Below are positions 1 to 7,169 of a stretch of DNA of 64,000 nt, piece after piece (position 1 is the stretch's first letter; each line of letters starts with the position of its first letter). A program made the translations under genes and the position numbers. The notes beneath the pieces are model-generated. The model saw only the letters and a program-made list of their open reading frames with translations. It ran no database searches and was not told the DNA's origin. This DNA comes from a virus, in IMG/VR virus record IMGVR_UViG_3300010883_007299, positions 32,474 to 96,473 of that record; one strand, 5' to 3'.

Positions 1-2721
1 ACCATCTACATAGAGGTTTCTCCATTCTTGAGTCGTTGTACCTAAATCATATGCATCATCCGTATTTGGTATGATATTGGAGTTTACGTCTGCACCAAAT
101 ACCACATTGTCTGTAGCAGCATCACCAAGTTGTAGTGTGCCTCCATTCAGAGTTGATAGTCCTTCGACAGTAAGATTACCACTTACTAATGCATCACCAG
201 TAACAGTTAAGTTATCGTTGATAGTAGTTTCGGATGTAGTATGTCCAATAGATATACCATTTGAAGCTTCTGTAGAAATCTTTAGTATGCCCGCATCATT
301 AGTTATGTACGAATCTGTACCATTATGATAAAGTTGTAAATCATCACCAGTACCCAATTTGACATGAGCATTATCAGGCATATCAATATGACTTGTCTGA
401 TTAAGAGCGCCTGTAATAGAAAAGTCTCCTGTTACATTTGCACTACCAAGTACAGCCAAATCAGCATCAAGTGTGGTGTTGCCCGTTACATCTAATGTAC
501 CAGCAATATCTGTATTACCAGTTGCAGAAGCAATAGTGAATTTATTTGTTGCTATATCAAAGTCACCATCTATACCCGTGTTACCTGTGACGTCCAGTGT
601 AGAACTTAACGTTGTAGCACCAGTGACTCCTAATGTATTGTTTAACGTTGTGGCAGCAGTAACACCCAATGTCGAACTTAATGTCGTAGCACCAGTAACT
701 CCTAATGTACCGGCAACTGTAGCATTCTCATCAACATCCAATGTATCAATATGAGCTGTGCCATCTAAATATAAATCTTTCCATTCTTGTGTAGTAGTAC
801 CTAAATCATATGTACCATCTGTGTTAGGTATAATGTTTGAATTAACATCAGCACCAAATACCACGTTGTCTGTGGCTGAATCACCAAGTTGTAGTGTGCC
901 ACCATTAAGAGTTGACAATCCTTCTACTGTTAAACTGCCACTAACTAAAGCATCTCCCTGTACAGTTAGGTTATCTGCTATTGTTGTTTCAGATGTAGTA
1001 TGTCCAATTACAACAGGAACACCAGATGTTTCTGTTGCAACTTTTAAAGAACCTGTCTTATTTGTAATAAAAGAATCTGTAGCATCATGGTAAAGAGATA
1101 GATCATTACCTGTACCTACATGAATCTCTGTGTCATCTGGTAGATGTATAAACGAACTTGCACCCGCTATCTCAACAGGAGCATTAACATTTAACTGGTC
1201 GTTTAATGTTGTAACGCCAGTAACACCCAATGTACTATTTAATGTTGTAGCATCAGTAACACCTAAAGTAGAATTAAATGTTGCTGTACCAGTAACTCCT
1301 AGAGTACCAGTAATTGTAGCATTTTCATCTATATCCAATGTATCTATATGAGCAGTACCGTCTATGAAGATATTTCTCCATTCTTGTGAAGCAGTACCCA
1401 AATCATATGCATCATCAGTATTGGGAATAATATTAGAATTAACATCAGCACCAAACACCACATTATCTGTAGCTGCATCACCAAGTGTTAATGTGCCACC
1501 ATTAAGAGTCGAAAGTCCTTCGACTGTAAGATTACCAGCAATATCTACATTTCCACTAATATCTACATTAGCATCTACATCTAAATTTTTAAGAAACTGT
1601 ATTTTTTCTCCGGCGTCTGTAGTATGATATACTGTATAATTTGTAGCGCCTTCTGAAATTGTAAGAGCCGTAGCATTATTATCAATAATATTGATGTCTG
1701 TGGCTTGAGTAGATGTATCTATATTAGCAGAATTAAAATCTATATCTCCATCTAGAGTTGTTGTTCCTGCAACAATAAGATTTCCAGAATCAATATCAAT
1801 GCCTTGGTTAAAATGCCATCGGTCATCTGTGTTCGACCAAGCAATAGTTTTATCCGTGGCGCCTTTAAGAGTAAGGCCACCACCATCAGCTGTAACATCA
1901 GTTGGAGTTGTAACTGAACCTAATTCTATATTTTTATCATCAACTGAAATGGTAGCAACATTAAGAGTTGTTTGTGTACCATTGACAATCAAATCTCCTG
2001 TAACTGTTAGGTTGTCATTGACGGTTGTTTCTGATGTTGTATGTCCAATTGAAATTACTCCGCCACTATTGGATGTACCCAACTGTAAAGCATTAACGCC
2101 AGTAGGATCTATCGACAATATACCAGTGGTGGATGTTATAGCATTAGAATTTAAATTTATATTATCAACATCAAGGTCACCTGTAATATCTACTTCACCA
2201 GAAAGGGCTAAATCACCAGAAAAGAGAGAATTGCCAAAAACTGACAAATCTCCAGTAATGGATAAATTATCATTAATGGTTGTTTCAGATACAGCATTAC
2301 CTATACTAACAACAGAACCACTAGTAAGTGTTCCGAGATTTAGATTTTGTGTGCCTTGTGCATCAACATTTAAATGGCCATTTGAAGTATACTCATGGAA
2401 GATACCTACATTATTTCCATCAAGAGTTACTCTATCAACTCGCCATTCATCTACCTTTTTATCTTCATCTACTAGTACAGCAGAGTCAGCTGTTATTTGA
2501 CCATGCAAATGGTCCAACATATCTGTGTAATATTTACCACCTAGTTCTTGTAAGAATTCAGCAACACCACTGTATTCGTCTCCAGCACCTATAAAAAGTC
2601 TATCGCCTTTATTCGTATGTGTACCTGCACCATACGTTAAAGCCAATTCACCTGTAGCCAAATCTGTGGGTGCAACTACACCCCCTGATCTTTTAATTTT
2701 AAATTTTGAAATGGTAGGCAT
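1..2721 (-). CDS. Repetitive tail-fibre-like virion protein (3' end outside window)
   Basis: The minus-strand frame is open from an ATG at 2721 to the left edge: 907 codons with no stop, so the C-terminus is missing. The N-terminus (MPTISKFKIKRSGG, then LATGELALTYG) resembles the start of virion fibre proteins of marine T4-like phages. The rest is low-complexity beta-type sequence: short GTLGVTGATTL-like units alternate with longer blocks. One block (VVFGADVNSNIIPNTD, followed by YDLGT..QEW) recurs at about 62-130, 790-890 and 1380-1490. Such repeats suggest an elongated beta-structured fibre or adhesin (inference). The ATG overlaps the stop of the upstream 77-residue gene by one base (TAATG), implying translational coupling. 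I do not recognise a receptor-binding domain; it may lie beyond the window. Confidence 0.8.
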   Translation of the reverse strand, partial: MPTISKFKIKRSGGVVAPTDLATGELALTYGAGTHTNKGDRLFIGAGDEYSGVAEFLQELGGKYYTDMLDHLHGQITADSAVLVDEDKKVDEWRVDRVTLDGNNVGIFHEYTSNGHLNVDAQGTQNLNLGTLTSGSVVSIGNAVSETTINDNLSITGDLSVFGNSLFSGDLALSGEVDITGDLDVDNINLNSNAITSTTGILSIDPTGVNALQLGTSNSGGVISIGHTTSETTVNDNLTVTGDLIVNGTQTTLNVATISVDDKNIELGSVTTPTDVTADGGGLTLKGATDKTIAWSNTDDRWHFNQGIDIDSGNLIVAGTTTLDGDIDFNSANIDTSTQATDINIIDNNATALTISEGATNYTVYHTTDAGEKIQFLKNLDVDANVDISGNVDIAGNLTVEGLSTLNGGTLTLGDAATDNVVFGADVNSNIIPNTDDAYDLGTASQEWRNIFIDGTAHIDTLDIDENATITGTLGVTGTATFNSTLGVTDATTLNSTLGVTGVTTLNDQLNVNAPVEIAGASSFIHLPDDTEIHVGTGNDLSLYHDATDSFITNKTGSLKVATETSGVPVVIGHTTSETTIADNLTVQGDALVSGSLTVEGLSTLNGGTLQLGDSATDNVVFGADVNSNIIPNTDGTYDLGTTTQEWKDLYLDGTAHIDTLDVDENATVAGTLGVTGATTLSSTLGVTAATTLNNTLGVTGATTLSSTLDVTGNTGIDGDFDIATNKFTIASATGNTDIAGTLDVTGNTTLDADLAVLGSANVTGDFSITGALNQTSHIDMPDNAHVKLGTGDDLQLYHNGTDSYITNDAGILKISTEASNGISIGHTTSETTINDNLTVTGDALVSGNLTVEGLSTLNGGTLQLGDAATDNVVFGADVNSNIIPNTDDAYDLGTTTQEWRNLYVDG

Positions 2722-2954
2722 TAGAATGTTCCTCCATCAAAAAGGATTGTTCCTGAAGAATCTAAAACTGTATAATCAACATCAGTAATTAAGTCTTTTA
2801 ATTCCCAACTATCTGATGTTGAATTATAAAAAATAACTTTTCCATTCTGGGCCGCTGATAGTGTTCCAAAATTTGAATCGGTCAGTGTTCTCAATTTTAA
2901 TTGAGATTTCACCACCTTCGCTTTTAAAGTAGTCCCACTTGAACTAATAGCCAT
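2721..2954 (-). CDS. Small virion-associated protein, unknown function
   Basis: A 77-residue protein starting MAISSSGTTLKAKVV. Its C-terminal half (KVIFYNSTSDSWELK, then VLDSSGTILFDGG) looks like the short beta-strand modules of phage fibre and neck accessory proteins. The ending recalls the C-terminal ends of the two paralogues at 33520-34880, which also carry an aspartate, serine or alanine, glycine-rich SVL turn. It sits between a 117-residue structural-type gene and the repetitive fibre and overlaps the fibre start by one base. A GAGGGAG-type Shine-Dalgarno lies just upstream of the ATG. No enzymatic motif is visible. A small virion attachment protein is an inference from position and composition. 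Confidence 0.7.
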   Translation of the reverse strand: MAISSSGTTLKAKVVKSQLKLRTLTDSNFGTLSAAQNGKVIFYNSTSDSWELKDLITDVDYTVLDSSGTILFDGGTF

Positions 2955-2966
2955 TTATAACTCCCT

Positions 2967-3320
2967 CTACACTCTAGAAACGGAAGGCAATACTGTTAAT
3001 CTTCCCTCTAAAGTTCTTGTTTTATTTCCCGCGGCATCGGTTAATTGTAAGTCCCAAACAAATCTCCCATCTTTAAGGGTTCCTGTTTGAACGTCAGTCA
3101 ATTCAAGAGCTATCTTACCACTAGTCCTGTCTGCCGTAAAGGCAACAGTAAATGTTTCCGAAACACTACCAGAACCGTAGCGTTTCCTTATTTGTGCAAG
3201 AGCCGTATATCCAGTTAAGTCTAGTGTGGTAAGATTACCATCCGCATCTTCATTGGTTAGTTCTACAGTAACCGTAAAATCTGCATTAGCTTCAACTAGC
3301 AAGTTATTAATTAATGCCAT
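2967..3320 (-). CDS. Small beta-rich virion protein (baseplate or fibre accessory type)
   Basis: A 117-residue protein. The sequence alternates strands and turns: FTVTVELTNEDADGNLTTLD, TALAQIRKRYGS, then FTADRTSGKIALELTD and GRFVWDLQLTDAAG. This pattern of a bounded linear combination of inputs followed by 'GRFVWDLQL' is typical of phage proteins with an immunoglobulin-like or BppU-N-like fold. That fold assignment is by eye only. The gene has its own late promoter (TATAAATA, 3345-3352) and a GGAG ribosome binding site. It begins the small operon that ends in the repetitive fibre, so it is probably a virion component expressed late. Confidence 0.7.
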   Translation of the reverse strand: MALINNLLVEANADFTVTVELTNEDADGNLTTLDLTGYTALAQIRKRYGSGSVSETFTVAFTADRTSGKIALELTDVQTGTLKDGRFVWDLQLTDAAGNKTRTLEGRLTVLPSVSRV

Positions 3321-3329
3321 ATAAACTCC

Positions 3330-3359
3330 GATCTTTTATACTCCTATTTATAAAAGATC
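3330..3359 (-). promoter_or_regulatory. Late promoter inside a perfect hairpin
   Basis: TATAAATA reads on the minus strand at 3352-3345, about 25 bases before the ATG at 3320, matching the T4 late promoter box. It sits inside a perfect inverted repeat: 11-base arms at 3330-3340 and 3349-3359 around an 8-base loop. The right arm touches the stop codon of the upstream oxygenase gene. The hairpin could act as a terminator for that gene, or could simply frame the promoter. Confidence 0.65.
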
Positions 3360-3957
3360 AGAAGTTATAGCCCAATATTCCCGCCACAATATGCACTCTA
3401 TTTTGTTCACCACCATTAAAAAAGTTGTGATATACCGTATTATTTGTGATCCAAACAGAACCATCGGCCGGCATATGTCTACATTCATCACCAATTACCA
3501 TACGGCAACCTAGATTAGTAACAATAGGAACGTGCAAACGTGGTTCAGGATCCCTATGCCAACTCAAACAAGACCTAGGTTGTTTCAATAACAAACGAAC
3601 TCTACCTAGTTTAAAGCGACTGGTTAACGTTTCATATACTTCTTTAAAATAAGTATTTTCATACTTGGGGATAAATTCTGTGTAAAGATGTTCTTCTACA
3701 TAGACATCTCTTTCTACTTCTTTGCCATCGGAGTCTGGAATAGTCCAATACTTAGCTCGTATTTTATTTCCTTCTACGGAACTTGGATCTCCGGGAATTC
3801 TATTTAATGGTATAGCACCAAAGTTAGTTACACCTGGGGTCTCAAACTGTTGTTTAGATAACACATCCGTTAGAGCACCTTGCAACTTAGCTATATCAAA
3901 TTTGAAATCGAACAGATGATGATAATTACCATAATCTATATAAGTTTCTATATTCAT
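3358..3957 (-). CDS. 2-oxoglutarate/Fe(II)-dependent oxygenase (aspartyl/asparaginyl or prolyl hydroxylase-like)
   Basis: A 199-residue protein. The C-terminal half shows the double-stranded beta-helix iron site: H134 and D136 (WHRDPEPRLHVPI), distal H177 (VYHNFFNGG) and R187 (NRVHI), the arginine expected to hold 2-oxoglutarate. Proteins of this type hydroxylate protein side chains or small molecules and are common in T4-like marine phages. The substrate cannot be told from sequence. The gene follows hemC in the same direction but has its own late promoter (3980-3987) and an AAGGAA ribosome binding site, so it need not be part of the pigment operon. A link to tetrapyrrole chemistry is possible but unsupported. 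Confidence 0.8.
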   Translation of the reverse strand: MNIETYIDYGNYHHLFDFKFDIAKLQGALTDVLSKQQFETPGVTNFGAIPLNRIPGDPSSVEGNKIRAKYWTIPDSDGKEVERDVYVEEHLYTEFIPKYENTYFKEVYETLTSRFKLGRVRLLLKQPRSCLSWHRDPEPRLHVPIVTNLGCRMVIGDECRHMPADGSVWITNNTVYHNFFNGGEQNRVHIVAGILGYNF

Positions 3958-3962
3958 TTTAG

Positions 3963-3987
3963 TGTTCCTTTAAAGGAACTATTTATC
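3963..3987 (-). promoter_or_regulatory. Late promoter (GATAAATA) with adjacent 16-base palindrome
   Basis: GATAAATA reads on the minus strand at 3987-3980, between hemC and the oxygenase gene. Immediately downstream (3964-3979) lies the perfect 16-base palindrome GTTCCTTTAAAGGAAC, which would overlap the predicted transcription start. Its right half also supplies the AAGGAA ribosome binding site of the oxygenase gene. The palindrome could be a protein binding site or fold around the ribosome binding site. Confidence 0.6.
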
Positions 3988-3991
3988 TAAA

Positions 3992-4801
3992 TTATACATC
4001 CAATCCTTCTCTTAACTTCTGAGCCATATCCCAACCACCAAAAGGTCTTTCTAATTCAATGATACCTGAATGTTTACCATCTTCAAACATTTCAGCTTTA
4101 AATATCATTTCTGTTGCATGGCCTGCTAATGCGGTGTGGCAATCTCCACCTATTTCTACTAATAGTTCCCTTTCCATTAAAGCATTAAGCCATGTCTCAT
4201 AGTGATTAAATTTAATCATTTCATGTTTCCGATTTTGGTCATCTTCTCTAACTTGTATTGCAATAATGCCTTGACATATAGCAGGGATGGTATCTAAAGG
4301 TTTTTGTCCCACATCTATATTCAACAAATTTAATCCAGCTGAAGCCAACACGATAGCATCATATTCTCCATCTCGCCACTTATCTATTCTAGTTTCAACA
4401 TTACCTCTAATGTCTTTTACTTCAACATCTTTAAACTTATTTTTTATTTGAGCCTTACGTCGAGGCGAACTTGTACCTACAACACAACCAGGAGTAATTT
4501 CTCCTATTAAACAATCTGTAGGATCATTTCTCGGCAATACTGCCACAACAAGCAAACCTTCAGTTTTTTCGCTAGGCATATCCTTAAAACTATGAACTGC
4601 CACATCTATATTTTCATTCAACAATTCTTTTTCAACAGCATTACAAAATACAGCCTTGCCACCCATTTCCGCTATAGGAGTCTTTTGATCTTCATCACCC
4701 TCTGTAGTTATAATCTCACGGTCAAATGACATCGCTGCCGTTTTCTCAAACAAATCTACTTGTGCTAAAGACAAAGCACTGCCTCTCGATCCTACTATCA
4801 T
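3992..4801 (-). CDS. hemC: Hydroxymethylbilane synthase (porphobilinogen deaminase)
   Basis: The enzyme condenses four porphobilinogens into hydroxymethylbilane, the first linear tetrapyrrole. Family motifs are in order: GSRGSALSLAQ near the N-terminus, VAVHSFKDMPSE with the catalytic aspartate, VGTSSPRRKAQ, DIRGNVETR, ICQGIIAIQVRE, and GGDCHTALAGHA with the cysteine that binds the dipyrromethane cofactor. I chose the ATG at 4801 (269 residues), with GAGGTG 8 bases upstream, over the in-frame GTG at 4807. The protein is shorter than typical HemC (about 310 residues), mainly at the C-terminus, yet keeps the key residues. It is the last gene of the heme oxygenase-pcyX-hemE-hemC operon, 37 bases after hemE. 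No HemD (uroporphyrinogen III synthase) is visible in the window. Confidence 0.93.
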   Translation of the reverse strand: MIVGSRGSALSLAQVDLFEKTAAMSFDREIITTEGDEDQKTPIAEMGGKAVFCNAVEKELLNENIDVAVHSFKDMPSEKTEGLLVVAVLPRNDPTDCLIGEITPGCVVGTSSPRRKAQIKNKFKDVEVKDIRGNVETRIDKWRDGEYDAIVLASAGLNLLNIDVGQKPLDTIPAICQGIIAIQVREDDQNRKHEMIKFNHYETWLNALMERELLVEIGGDCHTALAGHATEMIFKAEMFEDGKHSGIIELERPFGGWDMAQKLREGLDV

Positions 4802-4838
4802 TTCCACTTCACCTCTTTGTTATCTAGTTTCGTAATTA

Positions 4839-5792
4839 TCATTGAAATCTTTTCCTAATAGTATCAATAAAAAGATGTACATTTGCTTCAGGAGTTTCTT
4901 TATCTATACCATGTCCTAAACCACATACCCAACCGAGTCTATTTCGTAGTTGCATATAATCACAAAACGTATCAATTTTTTCTCGCAGTTCTTTTTTAGG
5001 TAACAGTAAATACTTTTCTTTAAAGTTACCCTGTACAAATCCCTTATCACGACTCATCAATACTTTAGACATACTTTGAGATCCATCTATACCAACACCG
5101 CCCCAAGGATAATGAGTTGCTTTTAAAATATCTCTATTCTTACAGTAGTATCCAACATTATCTCCCACTAAAGGTTTCAATAAAGGTATGTACTTCTTTT
5201 CCCAAAACCATTGGTTCATTATATCTAAAGTACTATCAAATATCATTACCTTTTCAGCACCCGCTTCTAATTGTAAATCTATATTTGCTTTCAATATAGG
5301 CACCATAATATTTTCTAACCATTCTAAAGGTTTGTCTTGAATACCTGGAACAAACGTTCTTTTCATTAACTGTGCCGTTATAGTATAAGGCCCACCAACA
5401 AATCCTATTAAACTTACATTGTTATCTAATCTTTCTCTAGTTGCTTTTATTACATCAGCTTGAAATTTCATATGTTCAATAGCTTTTTGAACATTGCCGT
5501 GTATGCTGCCACCAGTAAATTTAGGACCTGGATCAAATTGTAATTCCATTCCCAATCCTTCCAATACAAACAATATATCAGAAAACATAATAGCAACATC
5601 TAGATCAAACTCCTTTACTGGGCCACAAGCTACCTCAGCAGCAAGCTCAGGAGTTTTACATAGTTGTTCAAATGTATATGTTTTTTTTAGTTCTTTGTAA
5701 TGAGTATGATATCTTCCTGCTTGACGCATATACCATATAGGGGGTGTGTTTTGTTCGATTCGTTCACAAGCATTATAAAAAGTTTTATTCAT
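4839..5792 (-). CDS. hemE: Uroporphyrinogen decarboxylase
   Basis: A 317-residue cytosolic enzyme that removes four carboxyl groups from uroporphyrinogen III to give coproporphyrinogen III on the path to heme. The signature PPIWYMRQAGRYHTHY is near the N-terminus, where both arginines bind substrate. It is followed by AIMFSDILFVLEGLG with the catalytic aspartate, GFVGGPYTITAQLM, and VCGLGHGIDKETPEANV with the conserved histidine near the C-terminus. It is slightly shorter than bacterial HemE (about 350). The ATG overlaps the TGA of pcyX (ATGA), so the two are probably translationally coupled. With hemC downstream, it suggests that the phage raises flux into tetrapyrrole synthesis to feed the heme oxygenase and bilin reductase encoded upstream. 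Confidence 0.93.
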   Translation of the reverse strand: MNKTFYNACERIEQNTPPIWYMRQAGRYHTHYKELKKTYTFEQLCKTPELAAEVACGPVKEFDLDVAIMFSDILFVLEGLGMELQFDPGPKFTGGSIHGNVQKAIEHMKFQADVIKATRERLDNNVSLIGFVGGPYTITAQLMKRTFVPGIQDKPLEWLENIMVPILKANIDLQLEAGAEKVMIFDSTLDIMNQWFWEKKYIPLLKPLVGDNVGYYCKNRDILKATHYPWGGVGIDGSQSMSKVLMSRDKGFVQGNFKEKYLLLPKKELREKIDTFCDYMQLRNRLGWVCGLGHGIDKETPEANVHLFIDTIRKRFQ

Positions 5793-6469
5793 AGTTCTAC
5801 TTTAGGAAAAAGCATATCAGAACAAAATAAGTCTACATCATTTTCGTCTAGACCTAAAGACTTCATTACCCTTGGTGTATGTGGGTTCTGTCTTTGGTTA
5901 TCACAATAATAATTTTGACGTTCTAATACTTCTTCCTTATCTCCGTCCCCATGTGTTTCAGTCACATGGTCAAAATAATAATTAAGGTTTTTTAATGTTA
6001 GTTGTATAATATCTAAAGACTCTCCTTCCGTCTTTACATTACTAGCAGCAATCATAGAAGGAGAAAATATATTTAAAGCCCATTCTGGCAACTCTCTCCT
6101 TTTAGTAGGAATAAAATCTTCTACTGATTCAGCAAACCACTGTATCATAAAATGATTCTTATCCACTGTTGCAGAAAAGTCGTGAAATGCTCCAGTAAAC
6201 TTTCTTTGGCCAGATATAACATCAAAGCCAAAAATAGGACTGGTGTTAGTTAGATCAGGAAAAATGCAAACGTGCATCATCCATAATTTCTTTGTATCAC
6301 GAACATCCACAACATCTATATGGCAACGTCTGGTCGATTCGGTTTGCCATACTCTATTCATCCATCCAGATTGGTTAAAATGATCCATACCAGGTTCAAA
6401 AATTTCAACACCCACATCATTAAATTTTCTTATAAATTCATTCTGTAAGTTAATAAGATTATCCCACAT
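5789..6469 (-). CDS. pcyX: Ferredoxin-dependent bilin reductase, PcyX-like
   Basis: A 226-residue member of the ferredoxin-dependent bilin reductase family, which reduces biliverdin to open-chain pigments. The core MMHVCIFPDL...PIFGFDVISG...FTGAFHDFS matches the family. H66 and D83 have the 17-residue spacing of the PcyA active-site pair His88/Asp105 (my alignment). The C-terminal block YYCDNQRQNPHTPR is also typical. Virus-encoded PcyX from uncultured oceanic phages has been shown to make phycoerythrobilin from biliverdin, and it occurs next to a phage heme oxygenase, as here. PebS, the cyanophage enzyme, is the main alternative; the histidine and the gene context favour PcyX. Electrons would come from host or phage ferredoxin. 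It starts 4 bases after the heme oxygenase stop and overlaps hemE. Confidence 0.88.
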   Translation of the reverse strand: MWDNLINLQNEFIRKFNDVGVEIFEPGMDHFNQSGWMNRVWQTESTRRCHIDVVDVRDTKKLWMMHVCIFPDLTNTSPIFGFDVISGQRKFTGAFHDFSATVDKNHFMIQWFAESVEDFIPTKRRELPEWALNIFSPSMIAASNVKTEGESLDIIQLTLKNLNYYFDHVTETHGDGDKEEVLERQNYYCDNQRQNPHTPRVMKSLGLDENDVDLFCSDMLFPKVEL

Positions 6470-6473
6470 CTAT

Positions 6474-7091
6474 CTAACTCGATGGATCTAAATCATTGCC
6501 CATCATAAGTTGTGAATGGGTGTCTTGCCAATCTTTAAGTTCATCAAACAAAGATTGTGCAAACATAAAACTCATTCTAGCTTCAGATTCCATATTATCA
6601 TTCAATCTAGATTCAAGTTCTTTTATAGATTTTTTAAGATCAACAAAATCAAATACTGTTGCTTTACCTGGCACCAAATCTTTAATCATCTGACCACCAT
6701 ATAGATCACCACCATGTCTCACATAGATATGAGCCATAAGTTTATCATCATCATTATTGATTCTCATAATTCTATCAATGTGGCTTCTAGTTGAAACGAA
6801 TGTGGGAGGTTCTGCTTCCATATCTTCTTCGTAGATTTCATCCCACAATTCCAAATAATCATTATAAAGTCTGATAGCTCTACAAGTATCTGGGTCAATA
6901 AGATTTCTCTCAACAGCAAATCTTTCCATCACATCGTATATTAAATGTAGATTAAAACAATATACGGCATAGACTTCAGCATCCATACCTTTTACTAATG
7001 TCATTGCCATGGGGTGTCGTTCTGTTTCCATGTGTATATCTCTAAGAGATGTCCGCAGGTTATCAGTACGCTCTGATTTAATATCATTCAT
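6474..7091 (-). CDS. hemO: Heme oxygenase
   Basis: It cleaves heme to biliverdin IX-alpha, CO and iron. I chose the ATG at 7091 (205 residues) because a strong GGAGG lies 9 bases upstream; a longer in-frame start at 7124 lies inside the upstream hairpin and promoter. H20, in a context H-M-E-T-E, sits 15 residues before the conserved KG and is the likely proximal heme ligand. The distal helix signature AHIYVRHGGDLYGGQ is clear. This is the first gene of the pigment operon, directly behind a late promoter box (7111-7118). Its product would be the substrate of the PcyX-like protein encoded 4 bases downstream, so the pair makes a heme to bilin route. Confidence 0.93.
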   Translation of the reverse strand: MNDIKSERTDNLRTSLRDIHMETERHPMAMTLVKGMDAEVYAVYCFNLHLIYDVMERFAVERNLIDPDTCRAIRLYNDYLELWDEIYEEDMEAEPPTFVSTRSHIDRIMRINNDDDKLMAHIYVRHGGDLYGGQMIKDLVPGKATVFDFVDLKKSIKELESRLNDNMESEARMSFMFAQSLFDELKDWQDTHSQLMMGNDLDPSS

Positions 7092-7110
7092 TATGTAATA
7101 CCTCCACCAA

Positions 7111-7118
7111 TATTTATC
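7111..7118 (-). promoter_or_regulatory. Late promoter of the tetrapyrrole operon
   Basis: GATAAATA reads on the minus strand at 7118-7111, followed by TTGGTGGAGG, which holds the Shine-Dalgarno of the heme oxygenase gene. The predicted start of transcription, near 7105, would leave a very short leader. The box is embedded in the 3' arm of the hairpin at 7114-7149. Late timing of the pigment genes is inferred from this box. Confidence 0.65.
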
Positions 7119-7149
7119 GGGCAATATCCAGAAGGATATTACCCGATAA
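7114..7149 (-). terminator. Strong hairpin before the tetrapyrrole operon
   Basis: The arms at 7114-7129 and 7134-7149 pair over 16 bases around a 4-base loop. The single non-Watson-Crick position is a G-U pair in minus-strand RNA but a C-A mismatch in plus-strand RNA, so the structure belongs to the minus transcript. It could end the RCC1 transcript arriving from the right. It lacks a clean U tract, so termination is uncertain. Its distal arm contains the late promoter. Confidence 0.55.
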
Positions 7150-7169
7150 TCAAAAGAAATAAAATGTGA

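Noticed and set aside
71-2594. Several plus-strand frames in the left fibre region
   Set aside because: They mirror the repetitive minus-strand gene, have no ribosome binding sites and share its repeats. The minus frame is open across the full 2.7 kb.
7092-7124. Longer N-terminus of heme oxygenase
   Set aside because: The upstream start is inside the promoter and hairpin, while ATG 7091 has a strong GGAGG.
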